Assembly (NCBI GenBank): GCA_964425195.1
Contig: CAYRLG010000024.1
Coordinates: forward strand, 1-64,000
DNA from: Desulfamplus sp964425195
GTDB taxonomy: Bacteria > Desulfobacterota > Desulfobacteria > Desulfobacterales > Desulfobacteraceae
Direction: 5' to 3'
Length of the DNA: 64,000 nucleotides
Both the position numbers and the translations under genes were made by a program. Positions 55,960 through 64,000 of the stretch are shown in pieces (the stretch's first letter is position 1; each line of letters starts with the position of its first letter). The notes below the pieces were generated by a model that saw nothing but the letters and a program-made list of their open reading frames with translations, was not told the DNA's origin and searched no databases.

Positions 55960-56745
55960 TTATATGATAATAGTTACTTTCTGATATAACGCTGATATGC
56001 AGTTTTGTCTCATGCGAAACTTTGTTCCATGATTGTGTCCTGTTCTTGCGTCAAAATCCACAAGAATATTACCGTGTTCAATTTGATCTAAGAAACCCCC
56101 AAAATCAAATTTTTGCAGCATCATTGCTTTTCTATAGTTATAAAATTCGATTCCATTCTCTTTTTTAACTTCTGCTTGAACATAGAAACAATTTAACAAT
56201 TTTGTTCCAGCTTTATTTGAAAGATCATCAAATCCCCAATAAGGTTGGGGGTCAATCTCTCCTAAACCAACTCTTTTTTCTACTGAATGCAACCATTCCT
56301 TATGCTTATGTGCAACAGTGCTGCTATCAAACGAGATGAGCACTTTAGAATTAACTCTATCAAGTTTTACTTGAAAGCCTCTGTCACTTGGAGAAAGTCC
56401 ATGAATTGTCTGACGAAAGCTCATTTCATTTTCAGGGTATTTTTTCCCAGCCTCTTTATGTTTCCAGCCATATTTTAGTAGTAAAATTTGAGGTACAAAT
56501 TTTATAGCCCTTGGTGATGGTTCTATATGAAATAGCGTTGTAAGAGAAGTAGTATTAAGACGTTGGGCTTTCAGCTCCCACTCTGCTGCATTTGGAATGG
56601 GTAAATTATTCTCTGTTATGCCTAATAAATCTTCTAAAGTATTGCCTATTCCACCGTGGTTGCCATCTCTTGCATTCTCTATCCAACCTTTTGAAGCAAT
56701 ACTTTTAAGCTCTTTTATTAGAGCCTCTTTGGTGTATATTTTCAT
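55960..56745 (-). CDS. MvaI/BcnI-type restriction endonuclease
   Basis: 261 residues. The N-terminal signature GGIGNTLEDLLGITENNLPI followed by PNAAEWELKAQR belongs to the MvaI/BcnI family; Glu57 and Lys59 form the E-x-K part of the active site. MvaI cuts CCWGG and BcnI CCSGG; specificity here is unknown. The position where I expect the catalytic Asp of a D...ExK site is Asn52. The start codon overlaps the stop of the methyltransferase gene (ATGA), so expression is coupled and the methylase is made first. The two genes are a type II restriction-modification system. Confidence 0.85.
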   Translation of the reverse strand: MKIYTKEALIKELKSIASKGWIENARDGNHGGIGNTLEDLLGITENNLPIPNAAEWELKAQRLNTTSLTTLFHIEPSPRAIKFVPQILLLKYGWKHKEAGKKYPENEMSFRQTIHGLSPSDRGFQVKLDRVNSKVLISFDSSTVAHKHKEWLHSVEKRVGLGEIDPQPYWGFDDLSNKAGTKLLNCFYVQAEVKKENGIEFYNYRKAMMLQKFDFGGFLDQIEHGNILVDFDARTGHNHGTKFRMRQNCISALYQKVTIII

Positions 56746-57539
56746 ATTATTTCTTCAAAAAGAGAGATAGTTTTTGATTTAGTAATAGTTGATATTTGAT
56801 TTGAAACTCCTCCTATGTTTTTAATTCTCTCTTCAGAAATTTTGCAATAATCAGGAGAAATATCAATTCCAATGTAATTACGTTTAAGTTTTAATGCTGC
56901 TACAGCGGTTGTTCCGCTGCCAGAAAAAGGGTCAAGAATTATCTGGGCTGATGTTGATGAGATAATTCTTTCAATAAGTGCTACCGGAAACGGAGCAGGA
57001 TGCTCATTATTCATCTCCTGAGTAAACTCCCAAACATCACCATAAGCATTGGCTTTTGGCACCAGTTTAAACTTTGGTTTTGGAATCAGGTAAATAACTT
57101 CATAGGTTGGAAGAAAATAACCAGGATTGAAATTAATACCTCCTTTTCTCTTCCAAATTATGATCTGTCTGACAGGTAAATCTCTTATTATATCTCTGCG
57201 GTCTTGAATTAAACCTTTTTGTACCCTCCACTTATGATTATAAAAGATAGCTCCGTCATCTTTTATAAGGCGATACATCTCTTTTAGGCAATCATACTGC
57301 CACTTCGCATACTCTTCATTTGGGATATTGTCATTGTAATGGCTATAACCGTTTTGCAACGCATTTCCAGCCCATTTTCCACTTTTTGTATTTGCTTTCA
57401 TTCCGTTGCCGGTTGAGTTTTTTAAATTATAAGGAGGCGATGTTACAGCAAGGTCTATGCAGTTATCGGGCATCAGCCTCATAATAGTTAAACTATCACC
57501 GCAAATTATCTTGTTGATATAGTCATTTATAAAATTCAT
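56742..57539 (-). CDS. DNA methyltransferase (probably N4-cytosine), restriction-modification partner
   Basis: 265 residues. The catalytic motif TSPPYN is at 33-38 and the SAM-binding motif DPFSGSGTTA at 203-212, the order of beta-group methyltransferases. SPPY fits N4-cytosine methylation, as in MvaI-type systems. It transfers methyl groups from SAM to the site cut by the neighbouring endonuclease and protects the host. The stop overlaps the endonuclease start by four bases. The ATG at 57539 lies about 95 bp after the thiolase stop, with a strong hairpin between, so the cassette probably has its own promoter. Confidence 0.9.
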   Translation of the reverse strand: MNFINDYINKIICGDSLTIMRLMPDNCIDLAVTSPPYNLKNSTGNGMKANTKSGKWAGNALQNGYSHYNDNIPNEEYAKWQYDCLKEMYRLIKDDGAIFYNHKWRVQKGLIQDRRDIIRDLPVRQIIIWKRKGGINFNPGYFLPTYEVIYLIPKPKFKLVPKANAYGDVWEFTQEMNNEHPAPFPVALIERIISSTSAQIILDPFSGSGTTAVAALKLKRNYIGIDISPDYCKISEERIKNIGGVSNQISTITKSKTISLFEEII

Positions 57540-57588
57540 TTGTTTCTTATTTAAGCCACATTTATCTGTTTAAAAAAGAGGACAATTT

Positions 57589-57627
57589 AAATTGCAGGGA
57601 GAACGAGTTTAGCTATCCCTGCAATTT
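57589..57627. terminator. Hairpin terminator after the thiolase gene
   Basis: AAATTGCAGGGA (57589-57600) and TCCCTGCAATTT (57616-57627) form a perfect 12-bp stem with a 15-base loop, 7 bp past the thiolase stop. On the minus strand it is followed by AAATTGTCCTCTTTTTT. It would stop thiolase transcription before the restriction-modification cassette. Confidence 0.75.
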
Positions 57628-57634
57628 GATTTTT

Positions 57635-58810
57635 TTACATATTAACCACAAGAGCCACAGCCTCTCCGCCGCCGAGACAGAGCGAGGCAAGACCTTTTTT
57701 TGCATTACGTTTTTTCATCTCATACAAAAGAGTTGTAAGAACCCTTGCACCGCTTGCTCCAATAGGGTGTCCAAGAGCAACGCTGCCTCCGTTTACATTA
57801 ACCTTTTCAGGGTCAAGCTCAAGAACTTTGTTGATTCCAGCTGATGAGCCGCTGAAAGCCTCGTTTATCTCAAAAAGGTCGATATCGTTTATTGAGCAAC
57901 CCTCTTTTTTTAAAACCTTTGGAATTGCATAAATCGGTGCCATAAGCACATATTTCATATCAATACCATAAGATGCCTGTGCCCCTATCTCTGCCATTAT
58001 TGTACAGCCAAGAGCCTGCGCCCTCTCTTTACTCATAAGAATGACGGCTGAAGCACCATCGCTGATGATTGAGGCGTTGCCAGCAGTTCCAACACCATCT
58101 TTTTTAAATGCTGGCTTCATTTTAGAGAGCAGTTCATAACTTGTCTCTTTGGGGCATTCGTCAGTATCAAAAACTTTTGGGTCTCCTTTTTTTTGTGGAA
58201 TTACAACAGGGGCAATTTCATCTTTAAATCTGCCTTCTGCAACAGATTTACACGCTCTTTTGTAAGATTCGGCAGCAAATCTATCCTGATCTTCTCTTGA
58301 GACTTCCCATTTTTCGCAGCAAAGCTCGTTAGACATACCCATGTGAAAATCGTTTACAATATCCCAAAGACCATCGTGCACCATGTGATCTTCAATTTTA
58401 CCAGGACCCATACGGTGTCCCCAACGTGCATTTTCCATGTAGTATGGTGCCATGCTCATATTCTCCATACCACCAGCAACAACAACATCAGCATCACCGC
58501 ACTGTATTGCCTGAGCTGCAAGCATAACTGCCTTAAGAGAAGAACCACAAACTTTGTTTATCGTAATTGCCTCAACTTCCCAAGGAAGCCCAGCCTTAAC
58601 CACAGCCTGTTTTGCAGGGTTTTGACCATAACCACATGGAAGCACCATGCCCATTATGCACTCATTAATCTCTTTTGGATCAATTGCTGCCCGTTTTATA
58701 GCCTCTTTAATGGCATGAGCACCTAAATCTGTAGCACCGATTTTGCTTAAACTTCCTCCAAAACTTCCCAAAGGTGTTCTAACTGCACTTACAATAACTG
58801 CTTGTTTCAT
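57635..58810 (-). CDS. Acetyl-CoA acetyltransferase (biosynthetic-type thiolase)
   Basis: 391 residues, the length of acetoacetyl-CoA thiolases (PhaA/ThlA/AtoB). The nucleophile is Cys88 in NKVCGSSLKAV; later come NEAFSGSS, the His motif GGSVALGHPIGASGAR, and the second Cys in SLCLGGGEAVAL. It condenses two acetyl-CoA to acetoacetyl-CoA or runs in reverse. The sequence differs clearly from the thiolase at 609-1799. The ATG at 58810 starts MKQAVIVSAVRTPLG. With hbd it would form a butyrate/PHA-type module. I leave the symbol blank because phaA, thlA and atoB cannot be told apart by sequence alone. Confidence 0.95.
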   Translation of the reverse strand: MKQAVIVSAVRTPLGSFGGSLSKIGATDLGAHAIKEAIKRAAIDPKEINECIMGMVLPCGYGQNPAKQAVVKAGLPWEVEAITINKVCGSSLKAVMLAAQAIQCGDADVVVAGGMENMSMAPYYMENARWGHRMGPGKIEDHMVHDGLWDIVNDFHMGMSNELCCEKWEVSREDQDRFAAESYKRACKSVAEGRFKDEIAPVVIPQKKGDPKVFDTDECPKETSYELLSKMKPAFKKDGVGTAGNASIISDGASAVILMSKERAQALGCTIMAEIGAQASYGIDMKYVLMAPIYAIPKVLKKEGCSINDIDLFEINEAFSGSSAGINKVLELDPEKVNVNGGSVALGHPIGASGARVLTTLLYEMKKRNAKKGLASLCLGGGEAVALVVNM

Positions 58811-59293
58811 TTAAATTATCTCCTTAAAAGTTATTAGGTATTACAGGGTTGATATTTAAATTACGCTTTTTTTGATAACACAAAAAAACAGTATTAATAA
58901 CTAAATATTTAATTTGCAGGATATTCATATTAAACAAACACTGTCAATATGATTCTTGGCTCTTTTTAAGAGCTATGGAATAATATTTTTATATTGAGTA
59001 GTTTTATAAAGTTATTTTTCTAAAAAAGGATTAAGCAAATAGAAGAACTTTGGAGTGTTGTATGGGGTAAAAGTAATCAATAATGTTTAGGAGGTGAGAT
59101 TTGAAAATGCCAATTTAGGACTTTTTACAAGGGCACCAAATTTGATGGACTCGTAAAAAGTCCTGAAGAGCCATTTTTAGAGTCATAACTATCTGATTTT
59201 ATTCATGACGCATTTTTTAAAATGCACCTTTTTACGAGATCATCAAATTTAGGATGGTATTTAAGTTTTTCAAGCAAATATTGTTAAATAGGC
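58811..59293. other. Intergenic region between the secreted fusion gene and the thiolase gene
   Basis: 483 bp, A/T-rich. The right side should hold the end of no gene; the thiolase promoter lies near 58820-58950 on minus. The left third contains the inverted-repeat element described at 59117-59250. No tRNA or protein gene seen. Confidence 0.45.
59117..59250. repeat. Interlocking inverted-repeat element, possible MITE-like or terminator structure
   Basis: AGGACTTTTTAC (59117-59128) is inverted exactly at 59153-59164. The 23-bp stretch 59138-59160 (AAATTTGATG then CTCGTAAAAAG) returns inverted at 59228-59250 with only two mismatches. A short GCATTTT/AAAATGC hairpin lies between. The overlapping pairs could form alternative structures. 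It is 44 bp beyond the stop of the minus-strand gene at 59294. Confidence 0.65.
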
Positions 59294-62200
59294 TCAATTC
59301 CTAACACACCGAACATAATTATAAATTCTAATAGCATCGCCTTGAGGACCATGGCCTGTTGGATAATTTGAAGCATCACCAATTTTAGGATCGCTTCTCT
59401 GGCATCCTGCACCATGAACATCAATCCAAGACCCCATATAACCAAGACCTCTGCCAAATGCTATATATGCTGCATTACTTCCAGAAGTGTTAGATGTCCA
59501 GTTAGCATGAGTTGTGCTTGTCCAATAAAATGGATAATCAGTTTTTCCAGCCTCATTGATAATAGATGAGACTCTAAAGATAGGATCAATAGCTGCACTT
59601 GATGTTGTGTCAGGTGAGCGTGTGTAATCTACAATGCTTTGCAGCTCTTTAGCATTTGGCAGACGCCAATCATTATATCCTAAATAATTTTCAGCATTTT
59701 TCTCATCAATCCAAGAGAGAGCCTGCTCCCAAGTTAAAGCAATTCCAGAGTCGTCTTCACTCCACATTAAACCAGTAGCTGCGTCAGTTATTGTTCCATC
59801 TCCATTGTTGTTAAAATTATTTACCCCATAGTTTGGATTACCACGAACATATTTTACATAAAAAGTTTTTTCTCCTCCGCCCGGCATAGAAAATCCATAA
59901 CCTTTAATGCGTCCATCTGCAAAATTAACTCCAAACATGGTTTCAGAACCATTCATTGTTGTTGATACATAAAGAGTTGAACTTGCATACTGAACATCAA
60001 TAATCCTCTCCCCAGCACTTTCATCACCATATCCAAAATTAAAATAGTTTGTGTCGATAAATGGAACTAATGCAGAGGTATCACTGCCTTGATAACCGCT
60101 TACATCAAGTCCGCTGAAGATAATAAGAGAATAAAGTTCTTTTATGGTCGGCAGCCTCCAATCATTGTAACCTGCTGAATTAAGAGTTTGAGCATAAGAT
60201 AATGCTTGAGAATATGTTAATTTATCGCTTGCGTTAATAATGCCGTCATTATTGATATCAGCACTTTTCTGCCACATCAGCCCTGTTACTGTATCTGTTA
60301 TAGTTCCGTCTCCATTATCAACATACTCCGGTGGATTTTTGGTGTAAGAAGCATCCTGTCCGGAAAAAGAGCTTCCTGACTGAGGGCATGATATTTCCGA
60401 TATATCTCCATAACATTTACTCTGGTTTGTATCTACAATAGGATACGATATATCTCCGTTGTCGTTTGACATATTCTCAATTGCAGATTCAGTTCTTGTT
60501 AGTGTCTGTTCTCCAAGCATCACTTTTCCGCTTTTTATCTTAAGTTCAAGGTTTATATCTGAAAATTTTACTGTCTGGACTGTCAGAGTGGCTGGTAATT
60601 TAACAGATGTCCCTTCGCTGCTATGAAGATATACAGTTGCACCAGATCGGTACACTGTGAAATTTGAAGATGGTTCATTGATATTTATAATATTAGCTCC
60701 AACAAAATGGATACATTCAACTACAGCACCGGATTCAATATTTAGTGTATTTACGCCTTTAGAACCGATAATTTGAACGTATGAACCAGAACTGATGTTT
60801 AATGATGGAGAGTTGTCAGTTAGTATTTTATATTGTTTTGAAAGAGTACCACTATCAACCGTTGGTGTATCATTATTATCCGATGTTGTAGACACTGCTA
60901 CTCCTTTTACCCGCATTGCTACAGAATAAACTGCACTTTTTGCCGTTATAAACAAGGTCTTTCCATCTTTTCCGCCAAAACAGACATTTGTAGGCTCTTC
61001 AGATGCGTCTGCTGTTGAAGGCAGAGTTATCGTTTCAATCAAACTTCCTGATGAATTATAGACTTCTACTCCGTTTTGATTTGTAAGATAGATATTGCCT
61101 TCGCTGTCAATAGTCATACCGTCAGAACCTGATGAAGCAAAAAGGGTCTTGTCTGAGAGATTGCCATTCTCATTTATGGTGTATTTATAAGTATATCCAG
61201 CACCATGATCTGCAACATAGAGAGTTTTTCCGTCTGCACCTCCGATGATTCCGTTGGGTCTTACCATATCAGATACAACACGCACTATATTATCACGTTT
61301 TGGAGTGATGTAGTAAACATGCTCTCCGTCCTGAACTAACGAACTTTTCATATAAAGCGGGTCAGAAAAATAGACCCCGCCTTTTGTGTCAATCCAGAGA
61401 TCGTTTGGTTCATTAAAGGCTTTGTTATTATATTTATCTGCTAAAACCGTTATTTTTCCAGGAGAGTCAATATATACTACTCTTCCATTAACTCCTTGAC
61501 AGGCAATAAGATTACCCTTTCCATCAAAGAAAAGACCGTTTACCCCGCCTGCATTTTCAAGAAATACGGTCAGTTTTCCATCTGTTGACCACTTGTAAAT
61601 CTTATTTGCTGTAATATCGGAAAAATATAGATTGCCGTTTACATCAGATGCTGGACCTTCTGTAAATTTGAATACATCACCAATCTGAGTTAACTCTGCA
61701 CCAGCAGCAACCACGCTTGTTCCATTATTGGTGTTATTATCATTGTTATCAGTGTCGTCATTGGTATCTGTGTCATCGTCAGGCTCTTCAGTTCCAACAC
61801 CAAACAGAAAATCAGTATTCTTTATTTCTGGCATTGCACTCAATTTTTCAGAATATAGATACGCACCTGAACAGGGTATGGTATTCCAAGTTTCACGCAG
61901 TGCCGTAAGTTTTGCCTTCTGCTCAGTAGTCAGGGTTTTATTTACGGCAACAAAATTTGTAGCATAATTGTAGATAATAGCACCATCTAACTCTCCATAT
62001 TTTTCTGCAAGAGATAACACTGTTGACTCGTCAACGCTTGCAGTTACGATGAATTTTCGCAGTTCTGTAGATATGGCACGCCTTGTCGCTACGATTTCAA
62101 GTAAGTCATCTCTTTGGATATCAACAAGATTTGTTATTAAAGCAGCCTGCGTTGTTGTAAGGGGTGCTTTAAAATCAGTTCCCATATCGGCTGTCAAAGT

Positions 62201-63112
62201 ATCGGGTATTGTAAAGCCTGGTCCCGCCGCCATTGCTGGGGCATCTTTCATAAAAAATGAGCCAAAATATGTTCCTTGACGTTCTGGGCAGAAATAGGTG
62301 TCTGCTTCAACAGAACCAGCATACCAGCTATACATCTCGCTTGCATAGGTCATAACAGCAACATTAACATCTTTGTCTAAATTACGGCCCTGAAGCGGAT
62401 TATTTTGGCTGCTGTCCCAATCCCAGTTTCCAACGCCATTCAAGGCTTTAAGAGCATCTAATTTAGCTTTTTGCTCGGTTGTAAAACTTCTCAAGATATT
62501 GCCAAGCGTTTCTGCTCTGCCATAGCTTATCTCACCATCAAGAGTGTATAATTCACCTGAATATTTCATTACAGCATTTTTATCTAAGCCTGTTGCTGCT
62601 TTTCCTGTTGAATTATCTATTGGTAAATCTCCCTCAATTAAACGGCGGAATGATTTTATTAGAGGAAATCTTTTATAACCATATTCATTTATCATCTCTA
62701 TCTGCTTTTCTGCTAAAGCAATCATCTCTTGAATCTGGCTTTCATTCATAAGATTAAGCATATTAAAGGCGATAATGGTTACAAAATCGGTGTTGTGTCC
62801 TAAATTTGTTGGGTCTGTATCTCTTAAATATTGGAAACCTGAAAAATCAGCAACCTTGCCCGGTGGCAGAAAAGTATCTGCACACATATCGCCTGTCAAA
62901 AATGCCAAACCATCAAAAGCTATTGTGTTGCTCTGTGCTTCGTCAGATATTGCCTGTTCAATAGAGATTCCGCCTCCGTTCGTCGTGTCAGGTGGTTTAT
63001 TATCTTCAGGTTTTGCAGAAGTTGATGCCTGAGCATAATCACAGGTAATTATAAAAAGACCTGTAATGAAGAGAAAAATACTAAGCATTGTGATTGAAGA
63101 TACCTTTTTCAT
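59294..63112 (-). CDS. Secreted fusion protein: Spy/LTXXQ-like helical region, SMP-30-like propeller, two DUF1566 domains
   Basis: 1,272 residues with a signal peptide ending near DYAQA. Residues 30-430 are helical, with two close copies of TTEQKAKLDALKAL and TTEQKAKLTALRETW, like LTXXQ motifs of Spy/CpxP. An acidic Asp/Asn linker follows (about 445-470). Residues 474-740 are a beta-propeller of the SMP-30/gluconolactonase type (NEPNDLWIDTKGGVYFSDP). A beta-rich segment spans 750-930. Two DUF1566 domains end the protein (DGTITDTVTGLMWQKS near 937, DGTITDAATGLMWSED near 1104; each later has YNDWRLP). It is likely periplasmic or on the surface. Function unknown. AGGAGG lies about 7 bases before ATG 63112. 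Confidence 0.8.
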   Translation of the reverse strand: MKKVSSITMLSIFLFITGLFIITCDYAQASTSAKPEDNKPPDTTNGGGISIEQAISDEAQSNTIAFDGLAFLTGDMCADTFLPPGKVADFSGFQYLRDTDPTNLGHNTDFVTIIAFNMLNLMNESQIQEMIALAEKQIEMINEYGYKRFPLIKSFRRLIEGDLPIDNSTGKAATGLDKNAVMKYSGELYTLDGEISYGRAETLGNILRSFTTEQKAKLDALKALNGVGNWDWDSSQNNPLQGRNLDKDVNVAVMTYASEMYSWYAGSVEADTYFCPERQGTYFGSFFMKDAPAMAAGPGFTIPDTLTADMGTDFKAPLTTTQAALITNLVDIQRDDLLEIVATRRAISTELRKFIVTASVDESTVLSLAEKYGELDGAIIYNYATNFVAVNKTLTTEQKAKLTALRETWNTIPCSGAYLYSEKLSAMPEIKNTDFLFGVGTEEPDDDTDTNDDTDNNDNNTNNGTSVVAAGAELTQIGDVFKFTEGPASDVNGNLYFSDITANKIYKWSTDGKLTVFLENAGGVNGLFFDGKGNLIACQGVNGRVVYIDSPGKITVLADKYNNKAFNEPNDLWIDTKGGVYFSDPLYMKSSLVQDGEHVYYITPKRDNIVRVVSDMVRPNGIIGGADGKTLYVADHGAGYTYKYTINENGNLSDKTLFASSGSDGMTIDSEGNIYLTNQNGVEVYNSSGSLIETITLPSTADASEEPTNVCFGGKDGKTLFITAKSAVYSVAMRVKGVAVSTTSDNNDTPTVDSGTLSKQYKILTDNSPSLNISSGSYVQIIGSKGVNTLNIESGAVVECIHFVGANIININEPSSNFTVYRSGATVYLHSSEGTSVKLPATLTVQTVKFSDINLELKIKSGKVMLGEQTLTRTESAIENMSNDNGDISYPIVDTNQSKCYGDISEISCPQSGSSFSGQDASYTKNPPEYVDNGDGTITDTVTGLMWQKSADINNDGIINASDKLTYSQALSYAQTLNSAGYNDWRLPTIKELYSLIIFSGLDVSGYQGSDTSALVPFIDTNYFNFGYGDESAGERIIDVQYASSTLYVSTTMNGSETMFGVNFADGRIKGYGFSMPGGGEKTFYVKYVRGNPNYGVNNFNNNGDGTITDAATGLMWSEDDSGIALTWEQALSWIDEKNAENYLGYNDWRLPNAKELQSIVDYTRSPDTTSSAAIDPIFRVSSIINEAGKTDYPFYWTSTTHANWTSNTSGSNAAYIAFGRGLGYMGSWIDVHGAGCQRSDPKIGDASNYPTGHGPQGDAIRIYNYVRCVRN

Positions 63113-63247
63113 TGTGAGCCTCCTTTTTTAGTTTTGATTTTGTTTATTATCCCTGTTTTTACCTCTCTTTTTAAAACTGCATTGATTAAAAGCATTGATT
63201 AAATCTCTTGTTTTTATAACTCTTATTTTTCCTTATTATTTATCTGG

Positions 63248-63580
63248 TTAATTGTTGTTTGGCGGCGGTTGATTTGGTCGTGCTACCAAACCCTCTGGAG
63301 AATCTTCACAAGTCGCTTCAACTACTCCTTCAGGAGTAGTATGCTGAACAATATCCCCAGCTTTTTTCCCCTTGCAATCTTCGTAGGCTTGAGGAGGAGG
63401 ACCTGCATTATGTTGCATATCCTTATCGTTTAATTTACTCTCTCTAACATCTATTTTTTGTTGATGATAATTACCTCTTCTTTGATGCTTGGAATTTGAG
63501 TTTGGCTGATCTCCAAATGCAATAGTGCATATCAGAATTCCCACAATAGTCAGAATAGGTACAATGATCTGTTTTTTCAT
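63248..63580 (-). CDS. Small secreted protein, two-Cys, Pro-rich ends
   Basis: 110 residues: a signal peptide (MKKQIIVPILTIVGILICTI, cut near FGD), a charged, Gln/His-rich spacer, then the conserved-looking part PPPQAYEDCKGKKAGDIVQH followed by TPEGVVEATCEDSPEGLV and a Pro/Asn tail. Two Cys in the mature part could form a disulfide. I recognise the PPPxAYxxCxGK pattern from small periplasmic proteins of unknown function, but give no name. A possible ribosome site AAGGAAGG lies before ATG 63580. It is divergent from a sensor kinase gene and upstream of the large secreted fusion gene, so an envelope-stress or metal-sensing context is possible. Confidence 0.75.
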   Translation of the reverse strand: MKKQIIVPILTIVGILICTIAFGDQPNSNSKHQRRGNYHQQKIDVRESKLNDKDMQHNAGPPPQAYEDCKGKKAGDIVQHTTPEGVVEATCEDSPEGLVARPNQPPPNNN

Positions 63581-63790
63581 TTTACACCTTCCTTTATCTT
63601 TTTATTGGTTTTATAAAAAGATTACTGCTTATAAACTTAAGCCAAATAATAAACTATGATTGTGGAGAAAATATGGAGATTTTATGTGAAGAATATGTAG
63701 ATGTGAGTTATGGAAATTTTATATGTTATAGTGTGCCTAATTGGAATATAAGCAGCTTTAAAAAACAGAAATATAGGCATCATAAAAACT

Positions 63791-64000
63791 ATGCGTAATC
63801 TATCGTTCAAACTATCAATCAAATTTTTTATTGCTTTTCTTTCAACATCGCTCCTGCTCGTTGTTATTATGGCTATTTTAATGCAGATATATGCCTATAA
63901 AAGTTTTTGGGATTATATTCATAATGTTGAAGCAAAACGTTTAAATGAGCTTACACCTTTGTTTCAAGCTGAGTATCAGAATAGTAATGGTTGGAATAGA
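63791..64000 (+). CDS. Sensor histidine kinase (BaeS-like), N-terminus only
   Basis: The first 70 codons are open to the window edge. A basic N-terminus MRNLSFKLSIKFFIAFLSTS leads into a transmembrane helix (LLLVVIMAILMQIYAYKSF), then a periplasmic stretch (WDYIHNVEAKRLNELTPLFQ). This matches the start of BaeS-type kinases, which sense envelope stress. No kinase motif can be seen yet. Upstream, 63581-63790 is the divergent promoter region shared with the small secreted protein gene. The ribosome site before ATG 63791 is weak. Confidence 0.7.
   Translation, partial: MRNLSFKLSIKFFIAFLSTSLLLVVIMAILMQIYAYKSFWDYIHNVEAKRLNELTPLFQAEYQNSNGWNR

Noticed and set aside
1..64000. tRNA, rRNA, CRISPR array, complete insertion sequence, prophage
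   Set aside because: I looked in the gaps and saw no cloverleaf, rRNA-like, regularly spaced repeat or intact transposase sequence. A tRNAscan or CRISPR search could still find something short.

Overview
The window looks like chromosomal DNA of an AT-rich, anaerobic-type Desulfobacterota/Desulfobacterales-like bacterium. This is an inference from gene content, not a marker-gene result: there is no rRNA and I found no tRNA. The pointers are a one-polypeptide Pfa-like lipid/polyketide synthase, a polyhydroxyalkanoate (PHA) cluster with DUF3141, several acyl-CoA enzymes and CoA-transferases, a FadL porin, secreted DUF1566 proteins, and a surface protein ending in a CFI-box-like tail. Coding density is high and most genes are on the minus strand.

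Layout. 1-3656 (minus): acyl-CoA dehydrogenase, thiolase and a CoA-transferase cut by the window edge, a beta-oxidation-type operon. 4667-16402 (minus): a 3,911-residue synthase with order NMO-NMO-KS-KS-AT-KS-ACP-ACP-KR-DH. Divergent from it are a CoA-transferase fused to a GNAT domain, a FadL-type porin and a hybrid histidine kinase (16711-22147, plus). 22233-28471 is a PHA locus: DUF3141, phaJ and phaR on minus; two phasin-type genes and phaC on plus; a compact divergent control region with a 15-bp palindrome between them. 28700-33143 (minus) holds two secreted proteins, the larger one distinctly GC-richer and followed by gene debris. 33517-44547 (minus): FMN glutamate synthase-like protein, gdhA, a receiver/PEP-binding protein, copA and thrS. 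44730-46850 (plus): rnd and dapF. 46906-54819 (minus): yhaN/yhaO repair pair, a PAS-GGDEF cyclase, an M24 peptidase and yccF. 54961-58810 (minus): 3-hydroxybutyryl-CoA dehydrogenase and acetyl-CoA acetyltransferase, with an MvaI/BcnI-type restriction-modification cassette between them. 59294-63580 (minus): a large secreted fusion protein and a small secreted protein, divergent from a sensor kinase cut by the right edge.

How it fits together. Thiolase and 3-hydroxybutyryl-CoA dehydrogenase would give (S)-3-hydroxybutyryl-CoA. No PhaB-type reductase is visible, so the (R)-monomer for PhaC probably comes from enoyl-CoA through PhaJ. PhaR probably controls its own gene and the phasins through the shared region. 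The large synthase probably makes a long-chain lipid or polyketide. Both its carrier domains have Thr where the phosphopantetheine Ser is expected, and its second KS lacks both catalytic His residues. These are the points I would look at first. Several AT-rich inverted-repeat structures lie in gaps between genes and are not explained by the annotation.
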